Position numbers and translations under genes: made by a program. This document shows positions 1-10,803 of a stretch of DNA of 64,000 bases, one piece after another (the first letter of the stretch is position 1; each line of letters begins with the position of its first letter). Location: positions 248,001 through 312,000 of the forward strand of contig NZ_QOKW01000005.1 of the NCBI RefSeq assembly GCF_008365375.1. Reading direction: 5' to 3'. The notes below the pieces were generated by a model. That model was not told the origin of the DNA. It did not search any database and was given only the letters and a program-made list of their open reading frames with translations. The stretch comes from Roseomonas genomospecies 6 (GTDB lineage Bacteria > Pseudomonadota > Alphaproteobacteria > Azospirillales > Azospirillaceae).

Positions 1-773
1 AAATTCGCCATCAGGATGGCGTCGCCGTCCTTCATGCCGGTGTAGCCGTCGATGACGGTCGGCAGGATGAACTCGTCGTGGGTGCCGGCGGCGTAGCTCT
101 GCTCGATGGCCTGGATCGGGTCGGCGGCCTTCTCGCCCTGGGCGCTCACCAGGGCGGCGTAGGCCTTGGCGACGCGGTCCCAGCGCTTGTCGCGGTCCAT
201 GGCGTAGTAGCGCCCGCTGACCGTGGCGACGGTGACGCCGGGCAGGGCGTGCACGTCGGCCATGAATTCGGCCATCTGGTCCTTGGCGCTCTGCGGCGGC
301 ACGTCGCGCCCGTCGGTGAAGGCGTGGATCTCGACCGGAACGCCTTCATGGGCCAGAACGCCGGCCAGCGCCGCGATGTGGTCCTGGTGCGAATGCACGC
401 CGCCCGGAGACAGCAGGCCCAGGATGTGGCAGCGCCCGCCGGACGCCCGCAGCGCCTTGGCGAGGTCGTTCAGGGCGGCGTTGCGCTCCAGTTCGCCCTC
501 GACGATGGCGTGGTCGATCATCACCAGATCCTGGCGGACGACGCGCCCCGCGCCCAGATTCATGTGACCGACCTCGGAGTTGCCCATCTGGCCCTTGGGC
601 AGGCCGACCTCCTCCTCGCTCGCCTCCAGGAAGGCGCGCGGCTCCGACGACCACAGCCGGTCCCAGTTGGGCGTGTCGCCCTGCGCGATGGCGTTGTCCT
701 CCCGCTCCTCGCGGTAGCCCCAGCCATCCAGGATGCACAGCACTACGGGTCGGGGACGATTGGTCTCGGTCAT
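1..773 (-). CDS. gpmI: 2,3-bisphosphoglycerate-independent phosphoglycerate mutase, 3' end outside window
   Basis: Glycolytic/gluconeogenic enzyme that interconverts 3- and 2-phosphoglycerate using a phosphoserine intermediate and two metal ions. About 257 N-terminal residues are present and the gene runs off the window start, so it is partial only because of the cut. The N-terminus carries the metal-binding DGWG motif (Asp16) and the nucleophile motif GNSEVGHMNLG with Ser66, both diagnostic of the alkaline-phosphatase superfamily mutase. The ATG at 773 is chosen because the family signature begins about ten residues later. It follows rlmH on the same strand after about 130 bases, as the last visible gene of the proA-nadD-rsfS-rlmH series. 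Identification is firm. Confidence 0.96.
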   Translation of the reverse strand, partial: MTETNRPRPVVLCILDGWGYREEREDNAIAQGDTPNWDRLWSSEPRAFLEASEEEVGLPKGQMGNSEVGHMNLGAGRVVRQDLVMIDHAIVEGELERNAALNDLAKALRASGGRCHILGLLSPGGVHSHQDHIAALAGVLAHEGVPVEIHAFTDGRDVPPQSAKDQMAEFMADVHALPGVTVATVSGRYYAMDRDKRWDRVAKAYAALVSAQGEKAADPIQAIEQSYAAGTHDEFILPTVIDGYTGMKDGDAILMAN

Positions 774-905
774 CACGCTCCTCATACGCCTGTCACGGTC
801 GGGTTGCGGGTCTCGGTCGATGTTCTTGGCGCTGCCGCTTTTTACGCGCAGATCGCTTTGGGCCGGATCAGAAAATGGCACGCCCTCGCTTCCGCACAAT
901 GGGAG

Positions 906-1364
906 TCATGCACGGTGATAGGGATGTCCGGCCAGAATTTGCTGGGCACGGTAGATTTGCTCCGCCAGCATGCCTCGCACCAGCATATGCGGCCATGTCA
1001 TGGCGCCCAAGGCCAAAAGAAAGTCGGCGCGCGCGCGTACGGCGTCGCCGTGGCCGTCCGCCCCGCCGATCAGAAAGGCGATGTCGCCCGCCCCCTGGTC
1101 CCGCCAGCCGCCGATCTTGGCGGCGAAGGCTTCGCTGGTGATGGTCTTGCCGCGCTCATCCAGCGCCACGACGATGGCCCCGGCGGGGATGGCGGCCAAA
1201 AGCAACTCCGCCTCCTGCCGCTTCAGCTCGTCGGAGGCGAGGCGCTTCTTCACCTCGACCTCGCGCAGAGTCAGCGGCCAGGACAGGCGGCCCGCATACT
1301 CGTCATACAGATCGCGCGCCGGACCGGTCCGTGACCGCCCAACCGCGGCAAGCCACAGACGCAT
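906..1364 (-). CDS. rlmH: 23S rRNA (pseudouridine1915-N3)-methyltransferase RlmH
   Basis: SPOUT-fold methyltransferase that methylates pseudouridine 1915 in helix 69 of 23S rRNA, acting on assembled 70S ribosomes. The 152-residue length is normal for the family. The C-terminal half shows the SAM-binding knot (ALDERGK near residues 66-72, then [10 protein letters not shown] near 96-105, then [20 protein letters not shown]), and the protein ends in the usual HPYHR. The family usually has GxYG in the glycine loop where this has GADG, a mild variant. It lies 42 bases after rsfS on the same strand, the usual ribosome-maturation neighbour. Confidence 0.95.
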   Translation of the reverse strand: MRLWLAAVGRSRTGPARDLYDEYAGRLSWPLTLREVEVKKRLASDELKRQEAELLLAAIPAGAIVVALDERGKTITSEAFAAKIGGWRDQGAGDIAFLIGGADGHGDAVRARADFLLALGAMTWPHMLVRGMLAEQIYRAQQILAGHPYHRA

Positions 1365-1406
1365 CGGCCCGACTCCCGTTCGTCACCCGTCCTTAAGGCT
1401 TGTCCG

Positions 1407-1847
1407 TCAGGCGCTCATGCGCTCGGCGGAGGGCCGCGGCGTCTCCAGACCCCACATCTTCTCGATGTTGTAGAAGGTCCGGACTTCCGGGCGGAACAGG
1501 TGGATGATGACGTCCCCGGCATCGACCAGAACCCAGTCGCACTGGGACAGGCCTTCGACCTCGACGCCGCGCAGACCAGCCTGCTTCATCCGGTCGGCCA
1601 GCTTCATGGCCATGGCGGCGATGTGCCGGGTGTTGCGGCCCGACGCCACGATCATGTAGTCGGCGATGCTGGTCTTGCCGGCAAGGTCGATGACGACGAC
1701 GTCTTCGGCCTGATCGTCGTCCAGGGACTTTTCGACGAGCGCCTTCAGTTCGTCCGGCTGGGGAACGGGAACGGGCGCGGGCCGCACAACGGGCGCGGCC
1801 GGTTCGATGAACGTGTTGATGGTACCCACCTCGCGATACAGGGTCAC
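1407..1847 (-). CDS. rsfS: Ribosomal silencing factor RsfS
   Basis: RsfS binds ribosomal protein uL14 and blocks subunit joining when nutrients run short. The core reads ALVEKSLDDDQAEDVVVIDL, then DYMIVASGRNTRHIAAMA, then DWVLVDAGDVIIHLF and EKMWG, a full RsfS/Iojap domain. The start is taken as GTG at 1847 because it overlaps the nadD stop in a GTGA arrangement, giving 146 residues. The first 35 residues are a proline-rich extension (PAAPVVRPAPVPVPQP) not needed for the fold. A later start such as the next GTG is possible. Translational coupling to nadD is inferred from the overlap. Confidence 0.93.
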   Translation of the reverse strand: MTLYREVGTINTFIEPAAPVVRPAPVPVPQPDELKALVEKSLDDDQAEDVVVIDLAGKTSIADYMIVASGRNTRHIAAMAMKLADRMKQAGLRGVEVEGLSQCDWVLVDAGDVIIHLFRPEVRTFYNIEKMWGLETPRPSAERMSA

Positions 1848-2461
1848 GACCCGCTGGCGCGTGCCCGGCGGATCGCCGTCGCCGAAGCCGGATGCAGCGG
1901 GTTGCGGAGGAAAATCCAGGCCGGTGTTTCGGAACCGGCCAACCCCTTGGCCTTGTGCATGCTGACCCGGCGACGGGCATAGCGCTGAGCGGCTATGCCA
2001 CCAAGCGCTCCTATAGAATAAGTTGGACGGGCGAGAACTGCAACCGGCACCAGCCGGAAGATTCGCGTCCAATGCCGCCAGCGGGGGATTTGCCGAAGAT
2101 TGTCCGCCCCCATCAGCCAGACGAAGCGCGTTTTCGGAAAGCGGCGCTTCAGCGCGGCCAGCGTGTCGGCGGTGTAGCGGGTGCCAAGCTCCCGCTCGAT
2201 GGCGGTGATCCGGATGGCGGGATGGCGGGCGGCGCGCCGGGCCTCCTCCAGCCGTTCGGCGAGCGGCGCCATGCCCCGCTCGGGCTTCAGCGGGTTCTGC
2301 GGGCTGACCAGCCACCACACCTGATCGAGGCCCAGCGTCTTCAGAGCGTACAGGCTGATGTGCCGGTGCCCCGCATGCGCCGGGTTGAAGGACCCGCCGA
2401 GCAGCCCGACGCGCAGGCCGGCGTGGAGCAGGCCGGAGTAGCGGTGGAGGGGTGTCGCCAT
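1844..2461 (-). CDS. nadD: Nicotinate-nucleotide adenylyltransferase
   Basis: Converts nicotinate mononucleotide plus ATP to deamido-NAD in de novo NAD synthesis; NadE at 26.4 kb would complete the route. Residues 16-31 carry the nucleotidyltransferase signature GLLGGSFNPAHAGH (GxFxPxHxGH). MGADN near residue 110 and the C-terminal motif LHPASATAIR (usual form SSTxIR) are also present. The ATG at 2461 gives 205 residues; an upstream in-frame extension runs into an intergenic repeat and is rejected. The stop overlaps the rsfS start by GTGA. Confidence 0.95.
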   Translation of the reverse strand: MATPLHRYSGLLHAGLRVGLLGGSFNPAHAGHRHISLYALKTLGLDQVWWLVSPQNPLKPERGMAPLAERLEEARRAARHPAIRITAIERELGTRYTADTLAALKRRFPKTRFVWLMGADNLRQIPRWRHWTRIFRLVPVAVLARPTYSIGALGGIAAQRYARRRVSMHKAKGLAGSETPAWIFLRNPLHPASATAIRRARASGS

Positions 2462-2467
2462 GATCGC

Positions 2468-2551
2468 CCCCTCCCTAACCCTCCCCCGCTTCGCAGGGGA
2501 GGGGATCAATCCCCCTCCCTCGCCAAAGGCGGGGGAGGGTCGGGGAGGGGG
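2468..2551. repeat. GC-rich palindromic intergenic repeat, copy 1
   Basis: Between proA and nadD. Built of two hairpins whose arms are CCTCCCC/GGGGAGG-type runs around TTCGCA and AATCCC loops. It is almost the same as the copy near 59.7 kb and related to the copies near 28.1 and 34.1 kb. Such a repeat may act as a transcript-stabilising or attenuating hairpin, but that is inference. Confidence 0.75.
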
Positions 2552-2578
2552 CAGATGTAAGCTCCAGGGCCGTGAACC

Positions 2579-3859
2579 TCACGGCCGCGTCTGGCCATCG
2601 CCGCGCACGACATACTTGTAGCTGGTGAGCTGCTCCGCCCCGACCGGGCCGCGGGCGTGGAACTTGTCGGTGGAGATGCCGATTTCGGCACCCATGCCGA
2701 ACTCGCCGCCGTCGGCGAACTGGGTGCTGGCGTTCCACAGCACGATGCCGCTGTCGATGCGCTGGAGAAAGCGCTCCGCCGCCGCCGGGTCCTCGGTCAC
2801 GATGGCGTCGGTGTGGTGGGAGCCGTGGCGGTTGATGTGGTCGATCGCCCCGTCCACCCCGTCCACGATGCCGCAGGCGATGATGGCGTCGAGATACTCG
2901 GTGTCCCAGTCCTCCGGAGCCACCGCCGTCACGCGCGGATCGGCGGCCCGGGCGGCCTCGTCGCCGCGGACGGCGCAGCCGGCGTCCAACAGGTCCTTCA
3001 CCAGAACCGGCAGGAGGACGTCGGCGATCCGGCGGTCCACCAGAAGCGTTTCGGCGGCGCCGCAGATGGAGGTGCGGCGCATCTTGGCGTTCATCACCAC
3101 CTTGCGCGCCTTCTCCGGATCGGCGCCGGCATCGACATAGACGGTGTTGTTGCCGTCCAGATGCTTGATGACCGGGATGCGGCTCTCCTCGGCGATGCGC
3201 TGGATCAGCGACTTGCCGCCGCGCGGGACGATCACGTCGATGAAGTCGCGCATGGTCAGCATGTGCCCGACCGCCGCCCGGTCCGTGGTGGGGACGAGCT
3301 GGATCGCCGCCTCCGGCAGGCCGGCGGCGCGCAGGCCGTCCGCCAGACAGGCGGCGATGGCGCTGGACGAGCGGATGCTCTCCGACCCACCGCGCAGGAT
3401 CGCCGCGTTGCCGGACTTCAGGCAGAGGCCCCCGGCGTCGGCGGTGACGTTGGGACGGCTCTCGTAGATGATGCCGATCACCCCCAGCGGCACGCGCACG
3501 CGCTGGATGAGCAGCCCGTTGGGGCGGGTCCATTCGGCGATGACGCCGCCGATGGGATCGGGGAAGTCGGCGATGTCCTCCAGCCCCTTCGCCATGGCCT
3601 CGATGCGGGCGTCGTTCAGGGCCAGACGCTCGATCATGGGACCGGTGAGGCCGCGTTCCCTCGCGGCGGCGACGTCCGCGTCGTTGGCCGCCTGAATCTC
3701 CGCCTTGCGGGCGCGGATCGCGGCGGCGGCGGCCCTCAATGCCTGATCCTTCGACGGGCTTGGCACGGTCGCCAGCTCCGCCGCGGCGGCGCGTGCGGCG
3801 CGGCCGAGGGCGAGCATCTGATCGTGCAAGGCGTCGGTGGTCTCAAGCAGGGCGGACAT
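2579..3859 (-). CDS. proA: Gamma-glutamyl phosphate reductase
   Basis: Second step of proline synthesis: NADPH-dependent reduction of gamma-glutamyl phosphate to glutamate semialdehyde. The protein has 426 residues from the ATG at 3859, the normal length. It shows the aldehyde-dehydrogenase-like fold with [20 protein letters not shown] near 135-155, IVPRGG, HLDGNN and the catalytic cysteine in [10 protein letters not shown] near residue 275. The frame stays open upstream, but that part has no family match and lies opposite the cytochrome gene. Its partner proB lies about 2.6 kb upstream on the same strand, separated by genes on the opposite strand. Confidence 0.97.
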   Translation of the reverse strand: MSALLETTDALHDQMLALGRAARAAAAELATVPSPSKDQALRAAAAAIRARKAEIQAANDADVAAARERGLTGPMIERLALNDARIEAMAKGLEDIADFPDPIGGVIAEWTRPNGLLIQRVRVPLGVIGIIYESRPNVTADAGGLCLKSGNAAILRGGSESIRSSSAIAACLADGLRAAGLPEAAIQLVPTTDRAAVGHMLTMRDFIDVIVPRGGKSLIQRIAEESRIPVIKHLDGNNTVYVDAGADPEKARKVVMNAKMRRTSICGAAETLLVDRRIADVLLPVLVKDLLDAGCAVRGDEAARAADPRVTAVAPEDWDTEYLDAIIACGIVDGVDGAIDHINRHGSHHTDAIVTEDPAAAERFLQRIDSGIVLWNASTQFADGGEFGMGAEIGISTDKFHARGPVGAEQLTSYKYVVRGDGQTRP

Positions 3860-4054
3860 CGGTCTCACTCCAAAGGCTGTGGCCCAGTGGCGTTCGCCAG
3901 TTGAAAGGGGGGCGAACCATAGCCGATCCCGCGTTTCCGCGAAAGCCATGCCGGTTAAGCCGAATTGCGGATTGGCATACTCAACAATCCGTCTGGGCCG
4001 CAACCGATTGCGGGAGTAGCGTTGCCTCCTGCACCATCGGCGAGGGAGAACCCC

Positions 4055-4909
4055 ATGGTCCGGCTTGTCCGCCGCGGCAGCGCCGCCGCGTGCCTGCTGC
4101 TGTCCGGTGTCGTCGCAACCGCCTGGGCCGAAACGCCGCTGGAGCGGGGGCGCGCGCTGGTCAACGGGATCGTCGCCTGCGGCAACTGCCACACCCCCCA
4201 GGGGCCGGACGGCCCGGTGGCGGGGATGGAGATGGCCGGCGGGACGCCCTTCGTCGAGGAACCGTTTACCGCCTATGCCTCCAACATCACGCCGGACCCC
4301 GAGACGGGGATCGGGCGCTGGACCGACGAGCAGGTGATCGCCGCCATCCGCGAGGGCCGGCGTCCGGACGGCAGCCTGGTCGGTCCGCCGATGCCGATCG
4401 GCTTCTACCGCGGCCTGTCGGACGGCGATCTGCGGGCCATCGTCGCCTATCTGCGCAGCGTTCCGCCGGTGCGGCATTCTGTCCCGAAATCCGAATACCG
4501 CATGGCGCTTCCCGCCGCCTACGGCCCGCCGGTCGGCGCCGTGGCGGAGGTGCCGCGTACGGACCCGGTGACGTACGGCGCGTACATGGCCGGGCCGCTC
4601 GGCCATTGCATGGAATGCCACACGCCGATGCTGCCGGACGGGCGGTTGGACATGAGCCGCGCGGGTGCCGGAGGGCGCAGCTTCGCCGGTCCCTGGGGTG
4701 TCAGCCTGTCCCGAAACATCACGCAGGACAAGGAGTTCGGGCTGGGCGCCTGGAGCGACGCGGACATCCGCAAGGCGATCACCGAAGGTGTACGTCCCGA
4801 CGCCACCCGGCTGAACCCGCCCATGGGGTATCATTATTACAGGACCATGAGCGACGGCGAACTGGGCGCCCTGGTCGCCTATCTCCGTACGCTTCCCCCG
4901 AACCGGTGA
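4055..4909 (+). CDS. Diheme cytochrome c, exported
   Basis: Secreted electron carrier of 284 residues. A signal peptide occupies about residues 1-26 (VRRGS, hydrophobic [12 protein letters not shown], cleavage before ETPLERG). Two c-type heme sites are present: CGNCH near residue 48 and CMECH near 187. Each is followed by a distal segment containing methionine ligands (GPPMPIGF and NPPMGYH). Two repeated cytochrome halves of this kind resemble the cytochrome subunits of membrane dehydrogenases, but no dehydrogenase subunit is beside it, so the partner is unknown. A purine-rich GGGAGAA site precedes the ATG at 4055. It is read opposite to the surrounding proA/proB genes. Confidence 0.88.
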   Translation: MVRLVRRGSAAACLLLSGVVATAWAETPLERGRALVNGIVACGNCHTPQGPDGPVAGMEMAGGTPFVEEPFTAYASNITPDPETGIGRWTDEQVIAAIREGRRPDGSLVGPPMPIGFYRGLSDGDLRAIVAYLRSVPPVRHSVPKSEYRMALPAAYGPPVGAVAEVPRTDPVTYGAYMAGPLGHCMECHTPMLPDGRLDMSRAGAGGRSFAGPWGVSLSRNITQDKEFGLGAWSDADIRKAITEGVRPDATRLNPPMGYHYYRTMSDGELGALVAYLRTLPPNR

Positions 4910-5020
4910 ACCCCCACAGCCGGTCGTGAATTACCGCACCGCCGAAAACGCAGTACCGTAAGCGTCGCCGAAAGGGCATAGTCCGCGGGCTTTTTCCCAC
5001 CCGCCGGACCGTGCCTCCCC

Positions 5021-5764
5021 ATGCTGACCTTGCTGCTGATCGTCTCCGCCTTCTTCGCGGGCGTGCTCAACGCCGTGGCCGGTGGCGGCAGCTTCCTGAC
5101 CTTCCCCGCGCTCATCATGGCGGGGGTGCCGCCGCTGAACGCCAACGCGACCAGCACGGTGGCGGTGTCGCCGGGTGCCCTGGCCAGCGCCTACGGCTAC
5201 CGGCGGGAGCTGGGGCGGATCAAGGAGGTCAATCTGCCGGCCTTCCTGGGCGTCAGCCTGATCGGCGGGCTGCTGGGCGCGCTGCTGCTGCTGTGGACGC
5301 CCCAGCGCGTGTTCGAAGAGATCATTCCCTGGTTGCTGCTGTTCGCGACGGTGCTGTTCGCCTTCGGCCCGAAGGTGTCGGCCTACATCCGGCGCAACTT
5401 CAAGGTCGGGCACAGCGCGGTGCTGTTCGTGCAATTCTTCATCGCCATCTACGGCGGCTATTTCGGCGGGGGGATCGGCATCCTGATCCTGGCGACGCTG
5501 GGCGTCTTCGGCCTGACCGACCTGCACGCGATGAACGGGCTGAAGGCGCTGGTGTCCGGCTGCCTGAACGCGGTGGCGGTGGTGGCCTTCGTCTTCGGCG
5601 GCGCCGTCTATTGGAACGAGGCGCTGATCATGCTGGTCGCCGCCATGGCCGGCGGCTACGCCGGGGCCGCCGTCGCCCGCCACATCCCGCCGCCGGTCCT
5701 GCGCAAGTTCGTGATCGTCGTCGGCGTGGCGATGACGGTCTATTTCTTCTTCACCAAGGGGTGA
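5021..5764 (+). CDS. TauE/SafE-family sulfite/organosulfonate exporter-type permease
   Basis: Integral membrane protein of 247 residues with about eight hydrophobic spans and the family repeat seen twice: FAGVLNAVAGGGSFLTFPAL at the N-terminus and GGYFGGGIGILILATLG near residue 145. The family moves anions such as sulfite, sulfoacetate or other organic acids across the inner membrane; the substrate here cannot be told. It follows the cytochrome gene by about 110 bases on the same strand, so the two may be co-transcribed. A role in sulfur oxidation (cytochrome plus sulfite exporter) is only a guess. Confidence 0.88.
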   Translation: MLTLLLIVSAFFAGVLNAVAGGGSFLTFPALIMAGVPPLNANATSTVAVSPGALASAYGYRRELGRIKEVNLPAFLGVSLIGGLLGALLLLWTPQRVFEEIIPWLLLFATVLFAFGPKVSAYIRRNFKVGHSAVLFVQFFIAIYGGYFGGGIGILILATLGVFGLTDLHAMNGLKALVSGCLNAVAVVAFVFGGAVYWNEALIMLVAAMAGGYAGAAVARHIPPPVLRKFVIVVGVAMTVYFFFTKG

Positions 5765-5785
5765 CGGGGAGGAGGTAACGGGAAG

Positions 5786-5807
5786 GGCGGCGGATCAATC
5801 CGCCGCC
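5786..5807. terminator. Hairpin between convergent genes
   Basis: Perfect 10-bp inverted repeat, GGCGGCGGAT with its complement, two bases apart. It sits where the permease and HAD genes converge and overlaps the HAD stop codon. No T-run follows, so function as an intrinsic terminator is uncertain. Confidence 0.4.
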
Positions 5808-6474
5808 ATGCGCTCGGCCAGATCGCAGAGCGCGTCCCAATCCAGCGCCGCCGGGTCCTCGACCACATGGTCGGCGGCGTCGAACAGCAGGTCGGCGTGC
5901 TGGGGCCAGGCGATGGTCAGCATGCCGGCGGCCTTGGCGGCACGGGCGCCGGTCGGGCTGTCCTCGATCACCGCGCAGGCGGCGGGCGCCACCCCCAGCC
6001 GGGAGGCGGCGGCCAGATAGGGCTCCGGGTCCGGCTTGCCCCGGCTCACGTCGTCGCGGCTGAGGCCGAAGAGGAAATGCGGACTGGCGATATGGCGCAG
6101 GTTGGCCTCCACCACCCGGCGCCCGCTGTTCGACACGCAGGCCTGCAACAGCCCGCGCGCGGCGAAGGCGTCCACCAGCGCCAAGGCCCCGGCCCGCGCC
6201 TCGACCTCCGCGATTCGCTCCAGATAGAGGTCGGTGATGGTGTCCGCCCATTCCCGGAAGGTCAGCGCCATGGGCCGGGCGGCGTGCAGTTGCGCGTAGA
6301 GATCCGGAAAGGCGATGCCCAGTGTGGCGGCGTAGTCCTGATCGGACATCTCATGGCCGTGCAGGCGGCAGACCGCGATGGTGGCGCGCTGGTGCCAGGG
6401 CTCGCTGTCCAGCAGCGTGCCGTCGATGTCCCACAGGATGGCCTGAAGGGGCGGGCGGGCCAGGGTCGAACCGC

Positions 6475-6478
<4 letters not shown>
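5795..6478 (-). CDS. HAD-superfamily phosphatase (beta-phosphoglucomutase/phosphoglycolate type)
   Basis: Small-molecule phosphatase or phosphomutase of 227 residues. The HAD motifs are in order: [10 protein letters not shown] near residue 15 (nucleophile Asp), a helical cap domain, VSNSG near 110, KPDPEPY near 145 and [17 protein letters not shown] near 165. This is subfamily IA; the substrate is not predictable. The GTG start at 6478 overlaps the proB stop (GTGA), so it is probably translated with proB. A gene of this kind is not a usual part of the proline pathway. Confidence 0.9.
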
Positions 6479-8851
<2,373 letters not shown>

Positions 8852-8910
8852 TTACCGTTTGCGCACCGTCCTCCAACCGGGGGAAGGGGGCGGTGACCAC
8901 CTGAACAACA

Positions 8911-8948
8911 AAAGAAAATCGGGGGCCGGTTGCCCGAACCCCCGATTT
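8911..8948 (-). terminator. Rho-independent terminator after rpmA
   Basis: On the minus strand a 10-bp stem AAATCGGGGG/CCCCCGATTT is followed by a T-rich run (TTTTCTTTTG). It lies between rpmA and obgE, so it probably lowers read-through into obgE-proB rather than closing the operon completely. Confidence 0.8.
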
Positions 8949-8978
8949 ATCCCATCACACCGTACGGGCCGGACGAGA

Positions 8979-9257
8979 TTACTCGGCCGCGACCGCCGGG
9001 ACCTGCGCCACTTCGATGGCGACGTAGGTGCGCCCCTGGGCGCTGTGCTTGAAGGCCACGGTGCCGTCCGCCTTGGCGAACAGGGTGTGGTCCTTGCCGA
9101 TGCCGACGTTCTCACCGGGGTGGAACTTCGTGCCGCGCTGGCGGACGATGATGTTGCCGGCGACGACGTTCTCGCCACCGAAACGCTTCACGCCGAGACG
9201 GCGGCCAGCGGAATCGCGACCGTTGCGCGAGGAGCCGCCTGCTTTTTTATGGGCCAT
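8979..9257 (-). CDS. rpmA: 50S ribosomal protein bL27
   Basis: Ribosomal protein whose N-terminus reaches the peptidyl-transferase centre. 92 residues beginning [16 protein letters not shown], followed by [20 protein letters not shown] and GKDHTLFA, all diagnostic. There is no Firmicutes-type cleaved N-terminal extension. It follows rplU by 33 bases and shares its promoter. Confidence 0.98.
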   Translation of the reverse strand: MAHKKAGGSSRNGRDSAGRRLGVKRFGGENVVAGNIIVRQRGTKFHPGENVGIGKDHTLFAKADGTVAFKHSAQGRTYVAIEVAQVPAVAAE

Positions 9258-9290
9258 GGGGAGTTACTCCTGTGACTGGTCGGCGGCCGT

Positions 9291-9608
9291 TCAGGCGGCG
9301 CCGTTGATCCCGGTGATGCGCAGGACGGTCAGGTCCTGGCGGTGGCCGTTCTTGCGGCGGTAGTTCTGGCGGCGCTTCTTCTTGAAGACGATGATCTTCG
9401 GACCGCGATCCTGGGCGACGACCTCGGCCGTCACGGCAGCGCCAGCCACCGTCGGGGTGCCCACGGTGGCGCTGCCGCCGTCGCTCACCATCAGCACGTC
9501 ATTGAGCGTGATGGAAGCGCCGGCCTCGGCCTCGAGCTTCTCAACGCGGATCACGTCGCCATTGGCGACCTTGTACTGCTTGCCGCCGGTGCGGATCACT
9601 GCAAACAT
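9291..9608 (-). CDS. rplU: 50S ribosomal protein bL21
   Basis: Ribosomal protein of domain I of 23S rRNA. 105 residues beginning [14 protein letters not shown], with [20 protein letters not shown] near residue 65 and [11 protein letters not shown] at the end, the family signature. The ATG at 9608 is chosen over one three codons upstream because the family begins MFAVI. It is first gene of the rplU-rpmA-obgE-proB transcript. Confidence 0.98.
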   Translation of the reverse strand: MFAVIRTGGKQYKVANGDVIRVEKLEAEAGASITLNDVLMVSDGGSATVGTPTVAGAAVTAEVVAQDRGPKIIVFKKKRRQNYRRKNGHRQDLTVLRITGINGAA

Positions 9609-9689
9609 CGTCGTCACTGCCTATCTCAAAACAAACGGAAGGGCCGCTCGCCCACCGTTTGAGGTGCAAGCCCGTTCGTGAGAGCGGGG

Positions 9690-9717
9690 ATTTAACTGAT
9701 GGGCCACCGGGAGTCAA
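9690..9717 (-). promoter_or_regulatory. Probable sigma-70 promoter of rplU
   Basis: On the minus strand TTGACT (9717-9712), a 16-base spacer and TTAAAT (9695-9690), about 80 bases before the rplU start. The match to the consensus is good at -35 and moderate at -10. Confidence 0.6.
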
Positions 9718-9762
9718 CAGGCATGGTGGTATTTTCGCGTTCATTTTCCTGCAAACAAGGGC

Positions 9763-9791
9763 TTGCATCCCCAAAAGCTTTTGGGTAGGTT
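9763..9791 (+). promoter_or_regulatory. Possible promoter of tRNA-Ser
   Basis: TTGCAT, exactly 17 bases, then TAGGTT, placing a start about 20 bases before the tRNA. The spacer contains a 16-base perfect palindrome (CCCAAAAGCTTTTGGG). The -10 match is weak. Confidence 0.35.
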
Positions 9792-9817
9792 CCGCGCCAC
9801 CCCGGAAACGGGGCAGC

Positions 9818-9907
9818 GGATGGGTGGCAGAGCGGTTGAATGCACCGCACTCGAAATGCGGCATACCCGCAAGGGTATCGGGAGTTCGAATCTCCCCCCA
9901 TCCGCCA
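9818..9907 (+). tRNA. tRNA-Ser (anticodon CGA)
   Basis: 90-base gene with acceptor arm GGATGGG/CCCATCC, discriminator G and an encoded CCA. The D-arm starts GGCAGAGCGGTTGAATGC. The anticodon stem CCGCA/TGCGG encloses CTCGAAA, giving anticodon CGA (reads UCG). A long class-II variable arm (ACCCGCAAGGGT) and T-loop GTTCGAATC follow. The long variable arm and G73 fit serine. Confidence 0.96.
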
Positions 9908-9930
9908 CTCTCATTCGAGCGAACGCTCAG

Positions 9931-9965
9931 AAAAAGGCCTTCCCCACCGGGAAGGCCTTTTCGTT
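9931..9965 (+). terminator. Rho-independent terminator of tRNA-Ser
   Basis: A strong stem AAAAGGCCTTCCC/GGGAAGGCCTTTT with a short loop, ending TTTTCGTTT, 24 bases after the tRNA. It is also placed to stop the hydrolase gene arriving on the other strand. Confidence 0.85.
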
Positions 9966-9971
9966 TCCGCC

Positions 9972-10787
9972 TCAAGTATCCTTGATCATCGCCAGCGCGG
10001 CCTCGAACAGGGCGCTGCCCGGTTCGGCGAAGCGGTCCACCACGCTGAAATGGTCGGCGCCCGGTTCCACGATCTCCCGCACCGCGTTGCCCTGCGCGGC
10101 CCAGGCCAGGGCGTAGTCGGCCTGCTGGCGGTGCATCGCGTCGGTCTCAAGGCCGCCCAGTGCCGGCAGCAGCAGCGGGGCCGGGGCGGGAACGGCGTGG
10201 ATCGGGCTGAGCCGCCGTGCCGAGTCGGCATCGAGCCGCAACTGCTCGTTCACCTCGAAGCCCAGAAGCGGTTCCAGGTCGTAGATGCCGCTGATCGGAA
10301 TGCCGCCGGCCACGCGGTCGCGGTTCTCCGACACCAGCTTCGCCGTCAGATGGCCTCCCGCCGAATGGCCGGACACCACCACCCGCCGCGAATCGGCGCC
10401 GAAGCCGTCCGCGTTGGCGAACACCCAGTCCAGACCGGCCTGGGCGTGGCCGCACAGCTCGTCCATCGTCACGTCCGGGCACAGCCCGTAGCCGAGCAGG
10501 ACCACCGCCACCCCGCGCTCCACATAGGGTGCTGCGATGAAGGAATGCAGGTCCTTCGACAGGGCGCGCCAATAGCCGCCATGGATGAAGACCAGCACCG
10601 GCGCGCCCTCCCCGGCGGGGAAGACGTCCGCGCGCTGGCGCGGGTGCGGGCCGGTGGGGATGTCGTACCGTCCGCCGAGCCGGGCGCGCACCGCCTCGCT
10701 CTCCGCCTGCCAGCGGGCGAAATAGGCGGGGTGCTCCGGCACCAGCTTGCGGAAATTGTACTGGCGGTCGATCTCGGCGGCGGTCAT
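9972..10787 (-). CDS. Alpha/beta hydrolase, kynurenine-formamidase/esterase-like
   Basis: 271-residue alpha/beta-hydrolase with oxyanion-hole motif HGGYWRALSKDLHSF near residue 75 and nucleophile elbow SGHSAGGHL near 135 (Ser in GHSAG). A later Asp, and a His in GADHFSVVDRF near 245, complete a plausible triad. HGGYW is typical of arylformamidases and related amidases or esterases. It is the last gene of the Liv-type transporter operon, 16 bases after livF, so it may act on an imported amide or ester. The ATG at 10787 is preferred to an in-frame TTG overlapping livF. The substrate is not proven. Confidence 0.85.
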   Translation of the reverse strand: MTAAEIDRQYNFRKLVPEHPAYFARWQAESEAVRARLGGRYDIPTGPHPRQRADVFPAGEGAPVLVFIHGGYWRALSKDLHSFIAAPYVERGVAVVLLGYGLCPDVTMDELCGHAQAGLDWVFANADGFGADSRRVVVSGHSAGGHLTAKLVSENRDRVAGGIPISGIYDLEPLLGFEVNEQLRLDADSARRLSPIHAVPAPAPLLLPALGGLETDAMHRQQADYALAWAAQGNAVREIVEPGADHFSVVDRFAEPGSALFEAALAMIKDT

Positions 10788-10803
10788 GCCGGAATGGAGA
10801 GGG

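Noticed and set aside
3860..4834. Apparent N-terminal extension of proA
   Set aside because: It lies antisense to the cytochrome c gene, which has a signal peptide and two heme motifs, and the ProA family begins at 3859.
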